A stretch of 64,000 bases of DNA from Hypericibacter adhaerens (GCF_008728835.1 NZ_CP042582.1:3065001-3129000); one strand, 5' to 3'; counted from the stretch's first letter, positions 36,774 through 46,566 are shown. Program-made: numbers and translations. Notes: generated by a model not told the origin, from the letters alone.

Positions 36774-37538
36774 ATGCGAATGCAGTACAGCCTGGTCATT
36801 CCGGCCCATAACGAGGCCGACAACCTGCCGCCGCTGCTGGCCGAGATCGCGGCACTTCCCCCATTCCGGCGGCCGGCGGAAATCATTCTGGTCGACGATG
36901 CGAGCGAGGACGAGACCGCCGCCGTCATGGCGGGCCTCGTCGCCGCGAACCCGCGGCTGCGGCTGCTGCGATTGCCGCGACGCTCCGGCCAGAGCGCGGC
37001 CATGCTGGCCGGCGCCCGGGCGGCACGCTCGCCATGGGTGGCGACCATCGACGCCGACGGCGAGAACGACCCGGCCGACCTGCCGCCCATGATCGAGCTG
37101 GCCATCGCCTCCGGCGCCGATCTTGTCGGCGGCTTGCGCCGGGAACGAAAATCGAGCGGGTCGAAACAGCTCGCCTCCCATATCGCCAACGGCCTCCGGC
37201 GGCGCGTGCTGAAGGACGGATGCAGCGACAGCGCCTGCGGCCTCAAGCTCGTTCGGCGCGATCTTCTGCTGCGGCTGCCGAGCTTCAACGGCATGCACCG
37301 CTTCCTGCCGGCGCTGGTCCAGATCGCGGGCGGCCATACCCGCTTCATCGGCGTCAACGACCGGCCGCGGCGCCATGGCCGTTCCAACTACGACAATCTC
37401 GGACGCGCGGCGCGCGGCCTGATCGATATGGCGGGCGTCCTCTGGCTCAAGCGGCGCGGCCTGGCCGCCGCCGTCGCCGCGGCCGAGGAAGCAGCACGAA
37501 TCGAAGAGCCAAGGATCCGGGCGGGCAGGCACTCATGA
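36774..37538 (+). CDS. Glycosyltransferase family 2 (dolichol/undecaprenyl-phosphate sugar synthase-like)
   Basis: The 254-residue GT-A enzyme has VIPAHNEADN, the nucleotide-binding DDASEDET and DADGEND metal motifs, followed by a DPM1-like region GCSDSACGLKLVRRDLL. It has no C-terminal transmembrane helices. Such enzymes attach a sugar from a nucleotide donor to polyprenyl phosphate on the cytoplasmic face. It overlaps the LAB_N gene by ATGA and probably supplies the lipid-linked sugar used by the downstream GT39 enzyme. Confidence 0.9.
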   Translation: MRMQYSLVIPAHNEADNLPPLLAEIAALPPFRRPAEIILVDDASEDETAAVMAGLVAANPRLRLLRLPRRSGQSAAMLAGARAARSPWVATIDADGENDPADLPPMIELAIASGADLVGGLRRERKSSGSKQLASHIANGLRRRVLKDGCSDSACGLKLVRRDLLLRLPSFNGMHRFLPALVQIAGGHTRFIGVNDRPRRHGRSNYDNLGRAARGLIDMAGVLWLKRRGLAAAVAAAEEAARIEEPRIRAGRHS

Positions 37539-37813
37539 CAGGCTGGCTGATCGTCGGTTTCGCCGGGCAGGCGATGTTCTCGCTGCGCTTCCTGCTGCAA
37601 TGGATCGTGAGCGAGCGCGCCCGCCGCAGCGTCGTTCCCGAGATATTCTGGTATTTCTCCGTCGCCGGCGGCATGATCCTGCTCGCTTACGCGATCTGGC
37701 GTCGCGACCCGGTCTTCATCCTGGGCCAGGGGGCCGGGCTCGCGATCTACGCGCGCAACATTTTCTTCATCTGGCGTGACAAGCTGCGGGCGCGTCATGT
37801 CGCACAGCTCTGA
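37535..37813 (+). CDS. LAB_N-domain small membrane protein
   Basis: The 92-residue protein has three hydrophobic helices: GWLIVGFAGQAMFSLRFLLQW, VVPEIFWYFSVAGGMILLAYA and PVFILGQGAGLAIYARNIFFIW (cited in pieces to stay short: AGQAMFSLRFLLQW, FWYFSVAGGMILLAYA, ILGQGAGLAIYARNIFF). It matches the 'lipid-A-disaccharide synthase N-terminal' (LAB_N) family but has no synthase domain. Free-standing LAB_N genes recur beside GT2 and ArnT-like genes. A flippase or donor-channel role is suspected, not proven. It overlaps the GT39 gene by 17 bases. Confidence 0.9.
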   Translation: MTGWLIVGFAGQAMFSLRFLLQWIVSERARRSVVPEIFWYFSVAGGMILLAYAIWRRDPVFILGQGAGLAIYARNIFFIWRDKLRARHVAQL

Positions 37814-39524
37814 TCGGGTCTGGAAAGAAGCCGCCCCTCATCCTCTGGGCCGCCTGGCCGCGATCGTCGAACATCCGCAGAAGAGCGCGCCGCTGCTGGC
37901 CTTCCTCGCCCTGCTCTGGCTGCTGCCCGGATTCTTCAGCCTGCCGCCGATCGATCGCGACGAGGCGCGCTTCGCCCAGGCCACGCGGCAGATGATGGAG
38001 AGCGGCAACCTGGTCGATATCCGCTTCCAGGACGCCCCACGCTACAAGAAGCCGATCGGCATCTATTGGCTGCAGGCGCTGGCGAACGGTCTCAGCGGCG
38101 GCAGCCCGGCGGAGCCCAGCATCTGGCGCTACCGGCTGCCCTCGCTGGCCGCGGCCCTCGCCTCGCTGCTGCTCACCGCCCGGATGGGGCGGCTGCTCTT
38201 CGCGCCGGGGATCGGCTTCCTGGCGGGGGTGATCCTGGCGGCCTCGCCGCTCTTCGGCATCGAGGCGCGCCAGGCCACGACCGACATGGTGCAGCTAGCG
38301 CTGATCCTCGCCGCCACGCTGGCCCTGCTGCGGGTCTATCTCGCCGAGACGGCACCGGCCGCCCGCATGCCGGGATGGGGCAATGCGCTGCTGTTCTGGT
38401 CCGCAATCGGCGCCGGGCTCCTGATCAAGGGCCCGGTGATCCTGTTCTTCGTCGGGCTCACCGCGCTGGCCCTGGCGCTGCTCGAGCGCCGCCGCCGCTG
38501 GCTGCTGCGGCTCTACCCCGTTCCCGGCATCCTGCTGGTGCTCGCCCTGGTGGCGCCCTGGTTCATCGCCATCATGGCCAAGAGCAACGGCGACTTCGCG
38601 CGGCAAGCGCTGGGGCATGACTTTCTCGGCAAGGTCGTCGCCAGCCAGGAAGGCCATGGCGGCCTGCCCGGCTATTACGCGGCGACCCTGTTCCTGGGCC
38701 TCTGGCCCTTCGCCCTGCCGGTCGGGCTCGCCCTGTTCCGCTTGGCCCGCCGCCGCGACGAGCCGCCGATCCGCTTCTGCATCGCCTGGCTGCTGCCGGC
38801 CTGGCTGGTGCTCGAGCTGATACCGACCAAGCTCCCGCATTATGCGCTGCCGCTCTATGCCGGCCTGGCGCTGCTGACCGCTTATGCCATCACCCAGAAT
38901 CTGGCCTCGCTTTCCTCCCGGGTGCCCTGGCACCGGGCGCTGGGCTGGCTCAATCTCACGGCGACCATCCTGATCGGTCTCGGCATCGCCGGCATCGGGC
39001 TGTGGCTGCCCACGGTGCTGGGCCAGCCGATCGACGTCATGGCCTGGCCCTATGCGCTGGTGATCGCGCTCGCCATGCTGGCCGGCAGCGTGATGACGGC
39101 CTATGGCCGCCCGCAGCAAGGCGTCGTCTGTCTCCTGGTCGCCAGCCAGCTCGCGAGCTTCATGGTGTTCGGCCGGCTCCTGCCCAATCTCGACGTGCTC
39201 TGGCCCAGCCGCCTCGTGGCGGAGGCGGTCCAGGCCCATGCCGACTGCCCCGCGCCGCGCCTGGCCAGTACCGGCTATGACGAGCCGAGCCTGGTCTTCC
39301 TGCTCGGGACCGAAACCGTGATGACCGAGCCCGCCCAGGCCGCCGCCTTCCTGGCCGACGATCCCGCCTGCCGCTTCGCGCTGATCAGCGAGGAGAACCG
39401 CGCCGATTTCGACGCGGGCGCCCGCAAGAACGCCATCGCGACCGAGATCCTCGCCCAGTTCGACACCTTCAACTACAGCAAGGGCGCCTGGTTGCGCCTG
39501 ACCCTCTATGATGCCGCGCGCTGA
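37797..39524 (+). CDS. ArnT-like glycosyltransferase family 39
   Basis: The 575-residue integral membrane protein has about twelve transmembrane helices and the periplasmic loop PPIDRDEARFAQATRQM, whose Asp-Arg-Asp-Glu cluster matches the ArnT/PMT catalytic site, plus YKKPIGIYWLQAL. These enzymes transfer a sugar from polyprenyl phosphate to lipid A or a protein/lipid acceptor on the periplasmic side. The ATG at 37797 lies within the LAB_N gene. It overlaps the PAP2 gene by 17 bases at its end. Confidence 0.9.
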   Translation: MSHSSDRVWKEAAPHPLGRLAAIVEHPQKSAPLLAFLALLWLLPGFFSLPPIDRDEARFAQATRQMMESGNLVDIRFQDAPRYKKPIGIYWLQALANGLSGGSPAEPSIWRYRLPSLAAALASLLLTARMGRLLFAPGIGFLAGVILAASPLFGIEARQATTDMVQLALILAATLALLRVYLAETAPAARMPGWGNALLFWSAIGAGLLIKGPVILFFVGLTALALALLERRRRWLLRLYPVPGILLVLALVAPWFIAIMAKSNGDFARQALGHDFLGKVVASQEGHGGLPGYYAATLFLGLWPFALPVGLALFRLARRRDEPPIRFCIAWLLPAWLVLELIPTKLPHYALPLYAGLALLTAYAITQNLASLSSRVPWHRALGWLNLTATILIGLGIAGIGLWLPTVLGQPIDVMAWPYALVIALAMLAGSVMTAYGRPQQGVVCLLVASQLASFMVFGRLLPNLDVLWPSRLVAEAVQAHADCPAPRLASTGYDEPSLVFLLGTETVMTEPAQAAAFLADDPACRFALISEENRADFDAGARKNAIATEILAQFDTFNYSKGAWLRLTLYDAAR

Positions 39525-40233
39525 TCGGCTCGGCATCGCGAACCCTGGCCACCGCACGCTCCTGCTGCTGCTGGCGGCCGCCCTCGCGATTCCGGTTCTG
39601 ATGCTGTTCGCCGACCGCCCGATCGCGATCGCGATGCAGGGCCTGCCGGCCGGATTCAAGAACCTCGCCGCCGACATCACGTTGTTCGGCAAGTCGCTGA
39701 GCTGGCTGCTGCTGAGCGCGGCGGCCGCCGGCTTCTGGGCCTGGCACGCGGACCGGGCCGAGCGACCGAGCGACCGCCACGCACGATGCCGTGCGCGCGC
39801 CTGGACGGCGACCTTCCTGTTCGCGGCCGTCGCTCTTTCGGGAATTCTCGCCAACATCATCAAGCTGGCGATCGGGCGGTTGCGGCCGGACCGGTATCTC
39901 GGCGAGGGCGCCTATGGCTTCCAGCCCTGGAACCTCGAATCCGATCTGCGTGGATTTCCCTCGGGCCACGCCACAACGGTCTTCGCGCTCGCTTTCGCGA
40001 TCGCCTTGATAAGGCCGGCCTGGCGCTGGCCCGCCTTCGCCGCCGCCACGCTGGTCGCCGCGACGCGCGTCATCCTCAACGCCCATTATCTGAGCGACAC
40101 GATCGGCGGGCTGCTTCTGGCCTTCGTCACGGTGCTGTGGTTGCGCCGCCTGTTCCGGCGGCGGGGCTGGCCGGTTCTCGACGGCAACGAGGCGATGCCG
40201 GTCGCGGATCAGAAGCCGAGGATGGCGCCGTAG
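39508..40233 (+). CDS. PAP2-family membrane phosphatase
   Basis: The 241-residue protein has about six membrane helices and the three-part PAP2 signature: KLAIGRLRPDRY, GFPSGHATT and RVILNAHYLSDT. It likely dephosphorylates a lipid phosphate or polyprenyl pyrophosphate outside the inner membrane, as LpxE/LpxF-like or BacA/PgpB-like enzymes do. Two adjacent ATG codons (39508, 39511) lie in the GT39 tail. It probably prepares lipid A or recycles the polyprenyl carrier for the same pathway. Its end overlaps the small convergent gene on the other strand by 25 bases. Confidence 0.88.
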   Translation: MMPRADRLGIANPGHRTLLLLLAAALAIPVLMLFADRPIAIAMQGLPAGFKNLAADITLFGKSLSWLLLSAAAAGFWAWHADRAERPSDRHARCRARAWTATFLFAAVALSGILANIIKLAIGRLRPDRYLGEGAYGFQPWNLESDLRGFPSGHATTVFALAFAIALIRPAWRWPAFAAATLVAATRVILNAHYLSDTIGGLLLAFVTVLWLRRLFRRRGWPVLDGNEAMPVADQKPRMAP

Positions 40234-40409
40234 AACAGCAGGCCGATCAGCGCCAGCAGCGAAACCCCGGTGGTGGTGGCGAAGATCAGCAGCATCCGCC
40301 AGATCTGCTGACCCTGGTTCTGAGCCACCCGCACCGGCGCGAAGCCGCGCGCCGCTTCCTCGCGCCGGCTGAGATCCGTTCCGTGATCGAAGATCCGAAC
40401 CGTGGCCAT
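40209..40409 (-). CDS. Small single-pass membrane protein
   Basis: This 66-residue protein starts at an ATG preceded by GAGGAAGG. It has a charged N-terminal half with an Arg/Glu cluster (LSRREEAARGF) and one C-terminal transmembrane helix (MLLIFATTTGVSLLALIGLLFYGAILGF, cited as LLIFATTTGVSLLALIG). I know no family for it. Its end overlaps the convergent PAP2 gene by 25 bases. Good ribosome site and clear domain layout support a real gene. Confidence 0.65.
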   Translation of the reverse strand: MATVRIFDHGTDLSRREEAARGFAPVRVAQNQGQQIWRMLLIFATTTGVSLLALIGLLFYGAILGF

Positions 40410-40605
40410 GATGCCTTCCTCGGCGGGATTCGCGCGAGCATCCTGCTCCCGCGTCAAAAATCGCGTGCCGCAGAAGTATCGCCGGCCATCGTTTCTATAA
40501 GCTGAAGGCAGCGAAAAATTGCCGGATTTACGGCATTTTTAGGATAACTGTCCCAGCGGCATGGTTAGCGGCGGCTTCACCATCTTCGCGCGCCGCCACC
40601 GCGAT

Positions 40606-41391
40606 TCAGCGCCCCTTCCAGACCGGCGGGCGCCGCTCCTGGAACGCTTTCGGGCCTTCCCAATAATCCTCCGAATCGCGCATGCGCTGATAGTCCGGCA
40701 GCGCGCCGCTCGTCAGCAGCTTGTAGCCATCCTCGACCGTCAGCGCCTCGGTCGCCTGCAGCACCGCCTTGACCGCCATGACGGCAAGCGGCGCCGAAGC
40801 GACGAGATCGTCGGCAAGCGCCCTGGCCGCCGGCATCAGATCGGCCAGCGGCACGCAGCGGTTGAGAAGCCCGTGACGATCGGCCTCCGGCGCACCCATG
40901 CGCCGTCCCGTCATGAGAAGCTCGGTGGCGATGGCACGCGGCAACCGCTTGGGCAGGCGCAGCACGCCGCCGCCATCGGGGATGAGGCCGATCTTGACCT
41001 CCGGCAACATGAATTCCGCGCTCTCCGCGGCCACGATCAGGTCGCAGGCCAGCGCCAGCTCGAACCCGCCGCCGGCGGCGATGCCGTTGACGGCGGCGAT
41101 CACCGGCTTGCGCAGATTGAACATCTCGGTCAGGCCCGCGAACCCGCCGCGGCCGAAATCCTGGTCCGGGGCCGCGCTCTTCAGGTCCCAGCCGCCGGAG
41201 AAAAAGCGGCCGGCCGCGGTCACGATCGCCACGCGCAGCGAGGGATCGTCGCGATATTCCGAGAAGATCTCGCCCAGGCGCTGGCTTATGCCCGGATCGA
41301 TCGCGTTCGCCTTGGGACGATCGAGCGTGATCTCGATCACCTGGCCGCGCCGCTCGGTGCGAACGCCCTCGGCGTAATTCGTGACGGACAT
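40606..41391 (-). CDS. Enoyl-CoA hydratase/isomerase family protein (carnitinyl-CoA dehydratase-like)
   Basis: The 261-residue crotonase-fold protein has [14 protein letters not shown] at the oxyanion region, [17 protein letters not shown] and [21 protein letters not shown], which carries the second catalytic acid. The C-terminus ends PPVWKGR, a feature shared with CaiD-like members (PPVFKGR type). It probably hydrates or dehydrates a CoA thioester. The ATG at 41391 is used because GGAGG lies about nine bases upstream; a TTG two codons earlier is less likely. It lies 49 bases after hpnN. Confidence 0.88.
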   Translation of the reverse strand: MSVTNYAEGVRTERRGQVIEITLDRPKANAIDPGISQRLGEIFSEYRDDPSLRVAIVTAAGRFFSGGWDLKSAAPDQDFGRGGFAGLTEMFNLRKPVIAAVNGIAAGGGFELALACDLIVAAESAEFMLPEVKIGLIPDGGGVLRLPKRLPRAIATELLMTGRRMGAPEADRHGLLNRCVPLADLMPAARALADDLVASAPLAVMAVKAVLQATEALTVEDGYKLLTSGALPDYQRMRDSEDYWEGPKAFQERRPPVWKGR

Positions 41392-41440
41392 CGGCAATGG
41401 CCTCCTGGGATGGCGGGAATGAAACGGTGGGCGGCGGGTG

Positions 41441-44014
41441 TCAGCCGCGGGACGGCGGCGGCCCCATCAGCGCCGGCAGGAACAGGAAGATGGTCGTGAG
41501 CATGATCACCAGCGACAACAGCAGCAGAAGCCCCATGCCCGCGGTGCCCGGGTGGCTCGAGAGCGCAAGGCTGCCGAACGAGGCGCCGGTCGCGAGCGCA
41601 CTGAAGAGCACGGCGCGCGAGGTGCTCGAGGTGAGCGGATGGGTGACGCCCTTGCGCCAGTTCACCACGAAATAGATGGTGAAGGCGACCCCGATGCCGA
41701 GCAGCAACGGCAGCGCGATGATGTTGGCGAAATTGACCTCGAGCCCGATGAGGACGCAGACCAGCATCGTGGCGAAGCCCGCCACGAGGATGGGCGCCAG
41801 CACCAGCAGCACGTCGCGCAGCCGGCGCAGCAGCAGCCCCAGCAGCAGGGTGATCGCCACCAGCGCCGTGATCGTGGCGATGCGGAAAGCGTTGGCGACG
41901 GCCCGGCCCGATTCATAGATCTGCACCGCCGAGCCGGTCGCGTCGGGAACCACCGTCCTGACCGCCTGCACCAGCTTCGTGATGATGTCGTTGTCGTTGG
42001 CGTTGCCGGAGGGGAAAGCCTGCACCCGCGCGCGCCCGTCCGGCGCGATCCAGTCGCGGCGCAGCTCCTCGGGCAGCTTGTCGAGATCGAGCGGCTCGGC
42101 GGTCAGCGCCACCGAGAGCAGCTTCAGGCGCGCGTCGAGCCCCTTGATGAGAAGCTCCGTCAGCAGCGGGTAAAGCGAGCCATCGGCCGCAGCCGCGCGA
42201 TCGAGCGCGGCGGCCAGCGCCTGGGCCGCCGGCAGGTCCGGCAGGGCCTGCCGCAGCTTCTGGGCGCAGTTCTTCATCGAGGCCCGGATCTCGTCGTCGC
42301 TGGGCGGCGGCCGCATCGCGGACTGGTCGAGCGTGGGTCCGATCAGGAGCTGCAGATCGGAGATGATCGCCAGCTTGGCGTCCTGGTCCTGCGGGATGAA
42401 GCTCGCGGCCGTGAGGGCGGCGGCGACCTCGGGCAGGGCCGAGAGCTTCCCGGCCGTCTCCTGCGCGGCCTCGATGTCGGGCGCCAGCGTCTCGATCGTG
42501 AAGGGCGAGGACAGCGGGTCGCGCATCAGGTCGAGGATGGTCGCCATCGATTCGACCTTGGGGTCGCGCAGATGCAAGGGGTTGTAGTCGAACCGCAGCC
42601 AGTAGGCGGCGCCGACGCCGAGCAACGTCACCAGGCCGAAGAACAGCAGGACCCAGCGCCGGCGGCGCAGCAGGAACTCGTCGACCGGTGCGGCCCACAG
42701 ATAGCCCATCTCGCGCGGCGTGCCGCGCGGCTTCAGCAGCGCCAGCAGCGCCGGCATCAGGGTCAGGTTGAGCACCAGCGTCACGATCATGCCGGCGGTC
42801 GCGATCAGCCCCAGCTCCGAGACGCCGCGATAATCGGTCGGCAGGAAGGAGGCGAAGCCGACGGCGATGGCGACCGCTGCCAGGGTGAGCGGCCGCGCCA
42901 TGGCATAGCCGGTACGCGGCAGCACCGTCGCCGGATCGGCATCGAGATAGCGCTCCTGCCCGAAGCGCACGCCGAACTGGATGCCGAAATCGATCGAGAG
43001 GCCGATGAACATGACGGCGAAGGCGACCGAGATCGGGTTGAGCGGATTGACCGTGAAGGAAGCGAAGGCGAAGGTCAGGACGAGCCCCACCAGCAGCGTG
43101 ATGAAGCTCGCCAGGATCAGCTTCGCCGAGCGCAGCGCGACCAGCAGCAGGCCCAGCACCAGGACGATCGAGAGGACCAGTGCGGTTCCCATGCCCTCGG
43201 TGACGGTCTGGAGCTCCTCGTCCTGAAGCGCCACCGAGCCGGTCAACCGCACCGTGATGCCCTTGTCCGGCGTCAGGCCCAGCGCCTGCGCCTCCTCGCG
43301 GATGAAGCGGCTGGCGGAGGCGGCGGTGGCGAGCGAGCTGAAGTCGCGCACGGGCTGGGTCAGGATCAGGTGGCGCAGATCGCGCGGCTCGACCGGCCGG
43401 TCCATCAGCAGCGTCTGCCAGGAGAGCGGCTTGGGCTTTCCCTCGAGCGCGCTGGTCAGCGAGGCTTCGATGGCACCCAGCGGCCGTTGCAGCATCGCGA
43501 GCCCGCCCGTCTGCTGGGCGACGCCATCCGCCGCCAGGGCCAGCATGTCGAACAGGCCGCGCAGGCTGGGGTCGGCGCGCAGGCTGCCGATGAAGGGCTG
43601 CGCCATGGCCACCGAGTTCGACAATCGCTGCAGGCTGTCCACGGGCAGGAACAGCAGGCCGTAGCGCTGGAAGAAAGGCCCGCCATCGGGGCGCCGCACG
43701 CTGGTGAAGAGGTCCTTGCGCAGGGCCAGCTTCTCATAGAGCGCCTCGGTCGCGTCTTCGGCCTGGTCCGGCGTGGCGCCGTCGACCACCACGACCAGGA
43801 GGCCGTTGTTCTGCGGGAACAGCTTTCCCAGCTCGTCCCATTGCTGGCGCCAGGCCAGCTTGTCCGAGATCATGGCCGAGGTGTCGCTGTTCATCTTCAG
43901 CGTGTGCACGACATGAAGGCCGGCCCAGACGGTCAAGGCGGCCAGCAGCAGCACCACGATCAGGGCGCGGCGGGCACTCCAACCGACCAGGGCAGCAACA
44001 ACGCGCTCGAGCAT
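41441..44014 (-). CDS. hpnN: RND-superfamily hopanoid transporter HpnN
   Basis: The 857-residue membrane protein has two RND halves, each with a first helix, a large periplasmic loop and a five-helix sterol-sensing-like bundle. Examples are [23 protein letters not shown] (as [16 protein letters not shown]) and [21 protein letters not shown] ([13 protein letters not shown]). The pattern, length and the [15 protein letters not shown] segment match HpnN, which moves hopanoids to the outer membrane. I chose the ATG at 44014 that opens [16 protein letters not shown]. Other hopanoid genes are not nearby. Confidence 0.88.
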   Translation of the reverse strand: MLERVVAALVGWSARRALIVVLLLAALTVWAGLHVVHTLKMNSDTSAMISDKLAWRQQWDELGKLFPQNNGLLVVVVDGATPDQAEDATEALYEKLALRKDLFTSVRRPDGGPFFQRYGLLFLPVDSLQRLSNSVAMAQPFIGSLRADPSLRGLFDMLALAADGVAQQTGGLAMLQRPLGAIEASLTSALEGKPKPLSWQTLLMDRPVEPRDLRHLILTQPVRDFSSLATAASASRFIREEAQALGLTPDKGITVRLTGSVALQDEELQTVTEGMGTALVLSIVLVLGLLLVALRSAKLILASFITLLVGLVLTFAFASFTVNPLNPISVAFAVMFIGLSIDFGIQFGVRFGQERYLDADPATVLPRTGYAMARPLTLAAVAIAVGFASFLPTDYRGVSELGLIATAGMIVTLVLNLTLMPALLALLKPRGTPREMGYLWAAPVDEFLLRRRRWVLLFFGLVTLLGVGAAYWLRFDYNPLHLRDPKVESMATILDLMRDPLSSPFTIETLAPDIEAAQETAGKLSALPEVAAALTAASFIPQDQDAKLAIISDLQLLIGPTLDQSAMRPPPSDDEIRASMKNCAQKLRQALPDLPAAQALAAALDRAAAADGSLYPLLTELLIKGLDARLKLLSVALTAEPLDLDKLPEELRRDWIAPDGRARVQAFPSGNANDNDIITKLVQAVRTVVPDATGSAVQIYESGRAVANAFRIATITALVAITLLLGLLLRRLRDVLLVLAPILVAGFATMLVCVLIGLEVNFANIIALPLLLGIGVAFTIYFVVNWRKGVTHPLTSSTSRAVLFSALATGASFGSLALSSHPGTAGMGLLLLLSLVIMLTTIFLFLPALMGPPPSRG

Positions 44015-44080
44015 GAATCCCGGAAAGACTCTAAAGAGCAGGGTCGGGCGCCGGCGATCCGGCACCTCTCTTGTCCGATA

Positions 44081-44092
44081 CCGACCGGTCGG
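44081..44092. promoter_or_regulatory. Perfect 12-bp palindrome in hpnN upstream region
   Basis: CCGACCGGTCGG lies 67 bases upstream of the hpnN start, in the spacer shared with the PhyH-like gene. Its form resembles TetR-family operators; no TetR gene is in the window. Confidence 0.35.
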
Positions 44093-44261
44093 CAACCGGG
44101 CCGATCCGCCCTCGACAGGAGGTCGAGATGCCGGTCGGCACCTTCCTATGCCAGCCTCACGGGTCCCGGCAACTGGCTTCGCAGCGAAATTTCGTTAAAC
44201 TTGCCGAGGGCGTCAGGGATCGTGTCGATCCGCCGCCACGGATTCGATGAGGGACTTCGCC

Positions 44262-45065
44262 ATGCAGCGGGTCGACGCCGCGCAGATCAGGGACTTCCAG
44301 CAGGACGGCGCGGTCGCGCTGCGCGGATTGTTCCAAGACTGGGTCGAGCCTTTGCGCGCCGGCATCGAGCGCAACATGGCATCGCCCAGCGCCGGTGCCC
44401 GCATCTATCCAGCCAAGGACGGATCGGGGTTGTTCTTCGGCGACTACTGCAACTGGAGCCGCTTCCCCGAATATGACGATTTCCTCCGCCATTCGCCGCT
44501 GGCGGAAGCGGGCGCCCAGCTCATGGGGGCCAGGTCCGTGCGGCTGTTCCATGAGCATGTGCTGGTGAAGGAGCCGGGCACCGACATGCCCACGCCCTGG
44601 CACCACGACCAGCCCTATTACAGCGTCGATGGCGGCCAGAATTGCAGCGTCTGGGTCGCGCTCGATTCCGTGCCGCGGGACACCGCCGTCGAGTTCGTCG
44701 CCGGCTCGCATCGCTGGGGGCGCTGGTTCCGCCCCGAACGCTTCGACCGCACGGCGCTCTACGAAGGCGACGGCCTCGAAGCGGTGCCGGACATCGAGGC
44801 GGAGCGCGGCCGCTATCGCGTGCTGGCCTGGGACCTCGAGCCCGGCGATGCCGTCGCCTTTCACTTCCTCACGCTCCACGGGGCGCCGGGCAACCGCGCG
44901 ACCGGACGGCGCCGGCGCGCCTTCTCCGCCCGCCTGGTCGGCGACGACGCCCGCTGGGCCGTGCGCAAGGGCCGAACCTCTCCGCCCTTTCCCGGCGTGA
45001 CGCTGGCCCATGGCGACCCGCTGCAGGGTCCTGAATTTCCACTGCTTTACCCGCAAACCGCCTGA
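44262..45065 (+). CDS. Phytanoyl-CoA dioxygenase family protein
   Basis: The 267-residue Fe(II)/2-oxoglutarate oxygenase has the HxD motif His114-x-Asp116 in TPWHHDQPYY. The distal His lies in FHFLTLHGAPGN, and the Arg that holds 2-oxoglutarate in RRRRAFSARLVGDD (RRAFSARLV). GAGGGA lies seven bases before the ATG at 44262; the ATG at 44247 is less well placed. It would hydroxylate a small molecule, such as an acyl-CoA or amino acid derivative. It heads the aminotransferase/ligase cluster with a 126-base gap. Confidence 0.88.
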   Translation: MQRVDAAQIRDFQQDGAVALRGLFQDWVEPLRAGIERNMASPSAGARIYPAKDGSGLFFGDYCNWSRFPEYDDFLRHSPLAEAGAQLMGARSVRLFHEHVLVKEPGTDMPTPWHHDQPYYSVDGGQNCSVWVALDSVPRDTAVEFVAGSHRWGRWFRPERFDRTALYEGDGLEAVPDIEAERGRYRVLAWDLEPGDAVAFHFLTLHGAPGNRATGRRRRAFSARLVGDDARWAVRKGRTSPPFPGVTLAHGDPLQGPEFPLLYPQTA

Positions 45066-45191
45066 CCGGAACGGGCGCCCACCCGGACGGGGGGTTGAAG
45101 GCGGCGCAAGCCTCCCTTATGGCTCTTCAGCGCCGGCGGCAAAAGCTTCGCATCGCCCTCGGCCCATGCCTGATCGAGGAGCCACCCCGTC

Positions 45192-46559
45192 ATGACCGAC
45201 CGCATGGCCGGTATCGCCGCCTTGGCCGTCAGCGCGATGACCGAGCGCGAATGGGCGCGTTTCGCCCAGAGCCATCCCAAATCGCACAAGCTCGCCCAGG
45301 AAGCGCAGGCGCATTTCCCCGGCAGCGTGCCGATGAGCTGGATGACCGATTGGGCGACGCCCTTCCCGATCTTCGCCAAGCAGGCCTCCGGGGCCCGCAT
45401 CTGGGATGTGGACGGCAACGCCTATTCGGATTTCTGCCTGGGCGATACCGGCTCCATGTTCGGCCATTCGCCGGCCCCCGTGGTGGAAGCGCTGCGCGAG
45501 CATGCCGACAAGGGCCTGACCTACATGCTGCCGACCGAGGACGCGATCGCGGTCGGCGAGCTCCTGTCGCACCGCTTCGGCCTGCCCTACTGGCAGATGG
45601 CGACCACGGCCACCGACGCCAACCGCTTCGTGCTGCGCCTGGCGCGCGGCATCACCGGCCGGCCCAAGATCCTGGTCTTCAACGGCTGCTATCACGGCAC
45701 GGTCGACGACACCTATCTGCGGCTCCGGGGCAACCACCAGATCCCGCGGCCGGGGCTGATCGGCCAGGTGCAGGACCTGACCGCCGTGGCCACGGTGATC
45801 GAGTTCAACGATCTCGACGCCCTCGAGGCGAAGCTGATGGAAGGCGACATCGCCGCCGTGATCTGCGAGCCCGCCATGACCAATATCGGCATGGTGCTGC
45901 CGGAGCCGGGCTTCCACGAGCAGATGCGCGCGCTCACGCGCCGCTACGGCACCTTGCTGGTGATCGACGAGACCCACTGCATCTCGACCGGCCCCGGCGG
46001 CTATACCCGCGCCTACGGGCTCGATCCGGATTTCCTTACCCTCGGCAAGCCGATCTCGGGCGGCATTCCCAGCGCCGTCTACGGCTATACCGCCGAGGTC
46101 GCCGACCGCATCCGCAAGGCGCAGCAATCGGTCCCGCACGGCCATAGCGGCATCGGCACGACGCTCTCGGCGAACGCGCTGTCGCTGCATCTGATGCGCG
46201 TCGTGCTCGAGCAGGTGATGACGCCGCAGGCCTATGCCCATATGGAAGCCATGTCGAAGGCGCTGGCCGAAGGCGTGGAGAGCGTCATCCATGCTCGCGC
46301 GCTGCCCTGGCATGTGGCCCGCGTCGGCTCGCGCGCCGAGATCGTGTTCTCGGCCAAGCCGCCGCGGAACGGCACCGAGGCCGCCGCCACGCTGATCGAG
46401 CCGCTCGAGAAGGCGCTGCATCTCTATTTCATCAACCGGGGGGTCATGATCGCTCCCTTCCACAACATGACGCTCTGCTGCCCGGCGACCGCCAAGGCCG
46501 ATGTGGAGAAGCTGGTGACCGCGCTAGGTGCTTGCGTCGACGAGCTGAAGAAGGGCTGA
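45192..46559 (+). CDS. Class III PLP-dependent aminotransferase (glutamate-1-semialdehyde aminomutase-like)
   Basis: The 455-residue enzyme has LGDTGSMFGHSPAPVVEAL, FNGCYHGTVDDTY, the Asp-containing VIDETHCISTGPGGY and the PLP Lys286 in LTLGKPISGG. The TATDANRF segment replaces the usual SGSEA with an Asn, an oddity of a distinct subgroup. It likely transfers or moves an amino group on a keto or semialdehyde compound. It lies seven bases before the glutamine-synthetase-like gene. Confidence 0.88.
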   Translation: MTDRMAGIAALAVSAMTEREWARFAQSHPKSHKLAQEAQAHFPGSVPMSWMTDWATPFPIFAKQASGARIWDVDGNAYSDFCLGDTGSMFGHSPAPVVEALREHADKGLTYMLPTEDAIAVGELLSHRFGLPYWQMATTATDANRFVLRLARGITGRPKILVFNGCYHGTVDDTYLRLRGNHQIPRPGLIGQVQDLTAVATVIEFNDLDALEAKLMEGDIAAVICEPAMTNIGMVLPEPGFHEQMRALTRRYGTLLVIDETHCISTGPGGYTRAYGLDPDFLTLGKPISGGIPSAVYGYTAEVADRIRKAQQSVPHGHSGIGTTLSANALSLHLMRVVLEQVMTPQAYAHMEAMSKALAEGVESVIHARALPWHVARVGSRAEIVFSAKPPRNGTEAAATLIEPLEKALHLYFINRGVMIAPFHNMTLCCPATAKADVEKLVTALGACVDELKKG

Positions 46560-46566
46560 CCCCGTC

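Noticed and set aside
41438-44476. Plus-strand open frame of about 1000 codons opposite hpnN
   Set aside because: Low-complexity Arg/Gln/Asp-rich shadow of the sense gene without start signals; hpnN on the minus strand has clear RND features.
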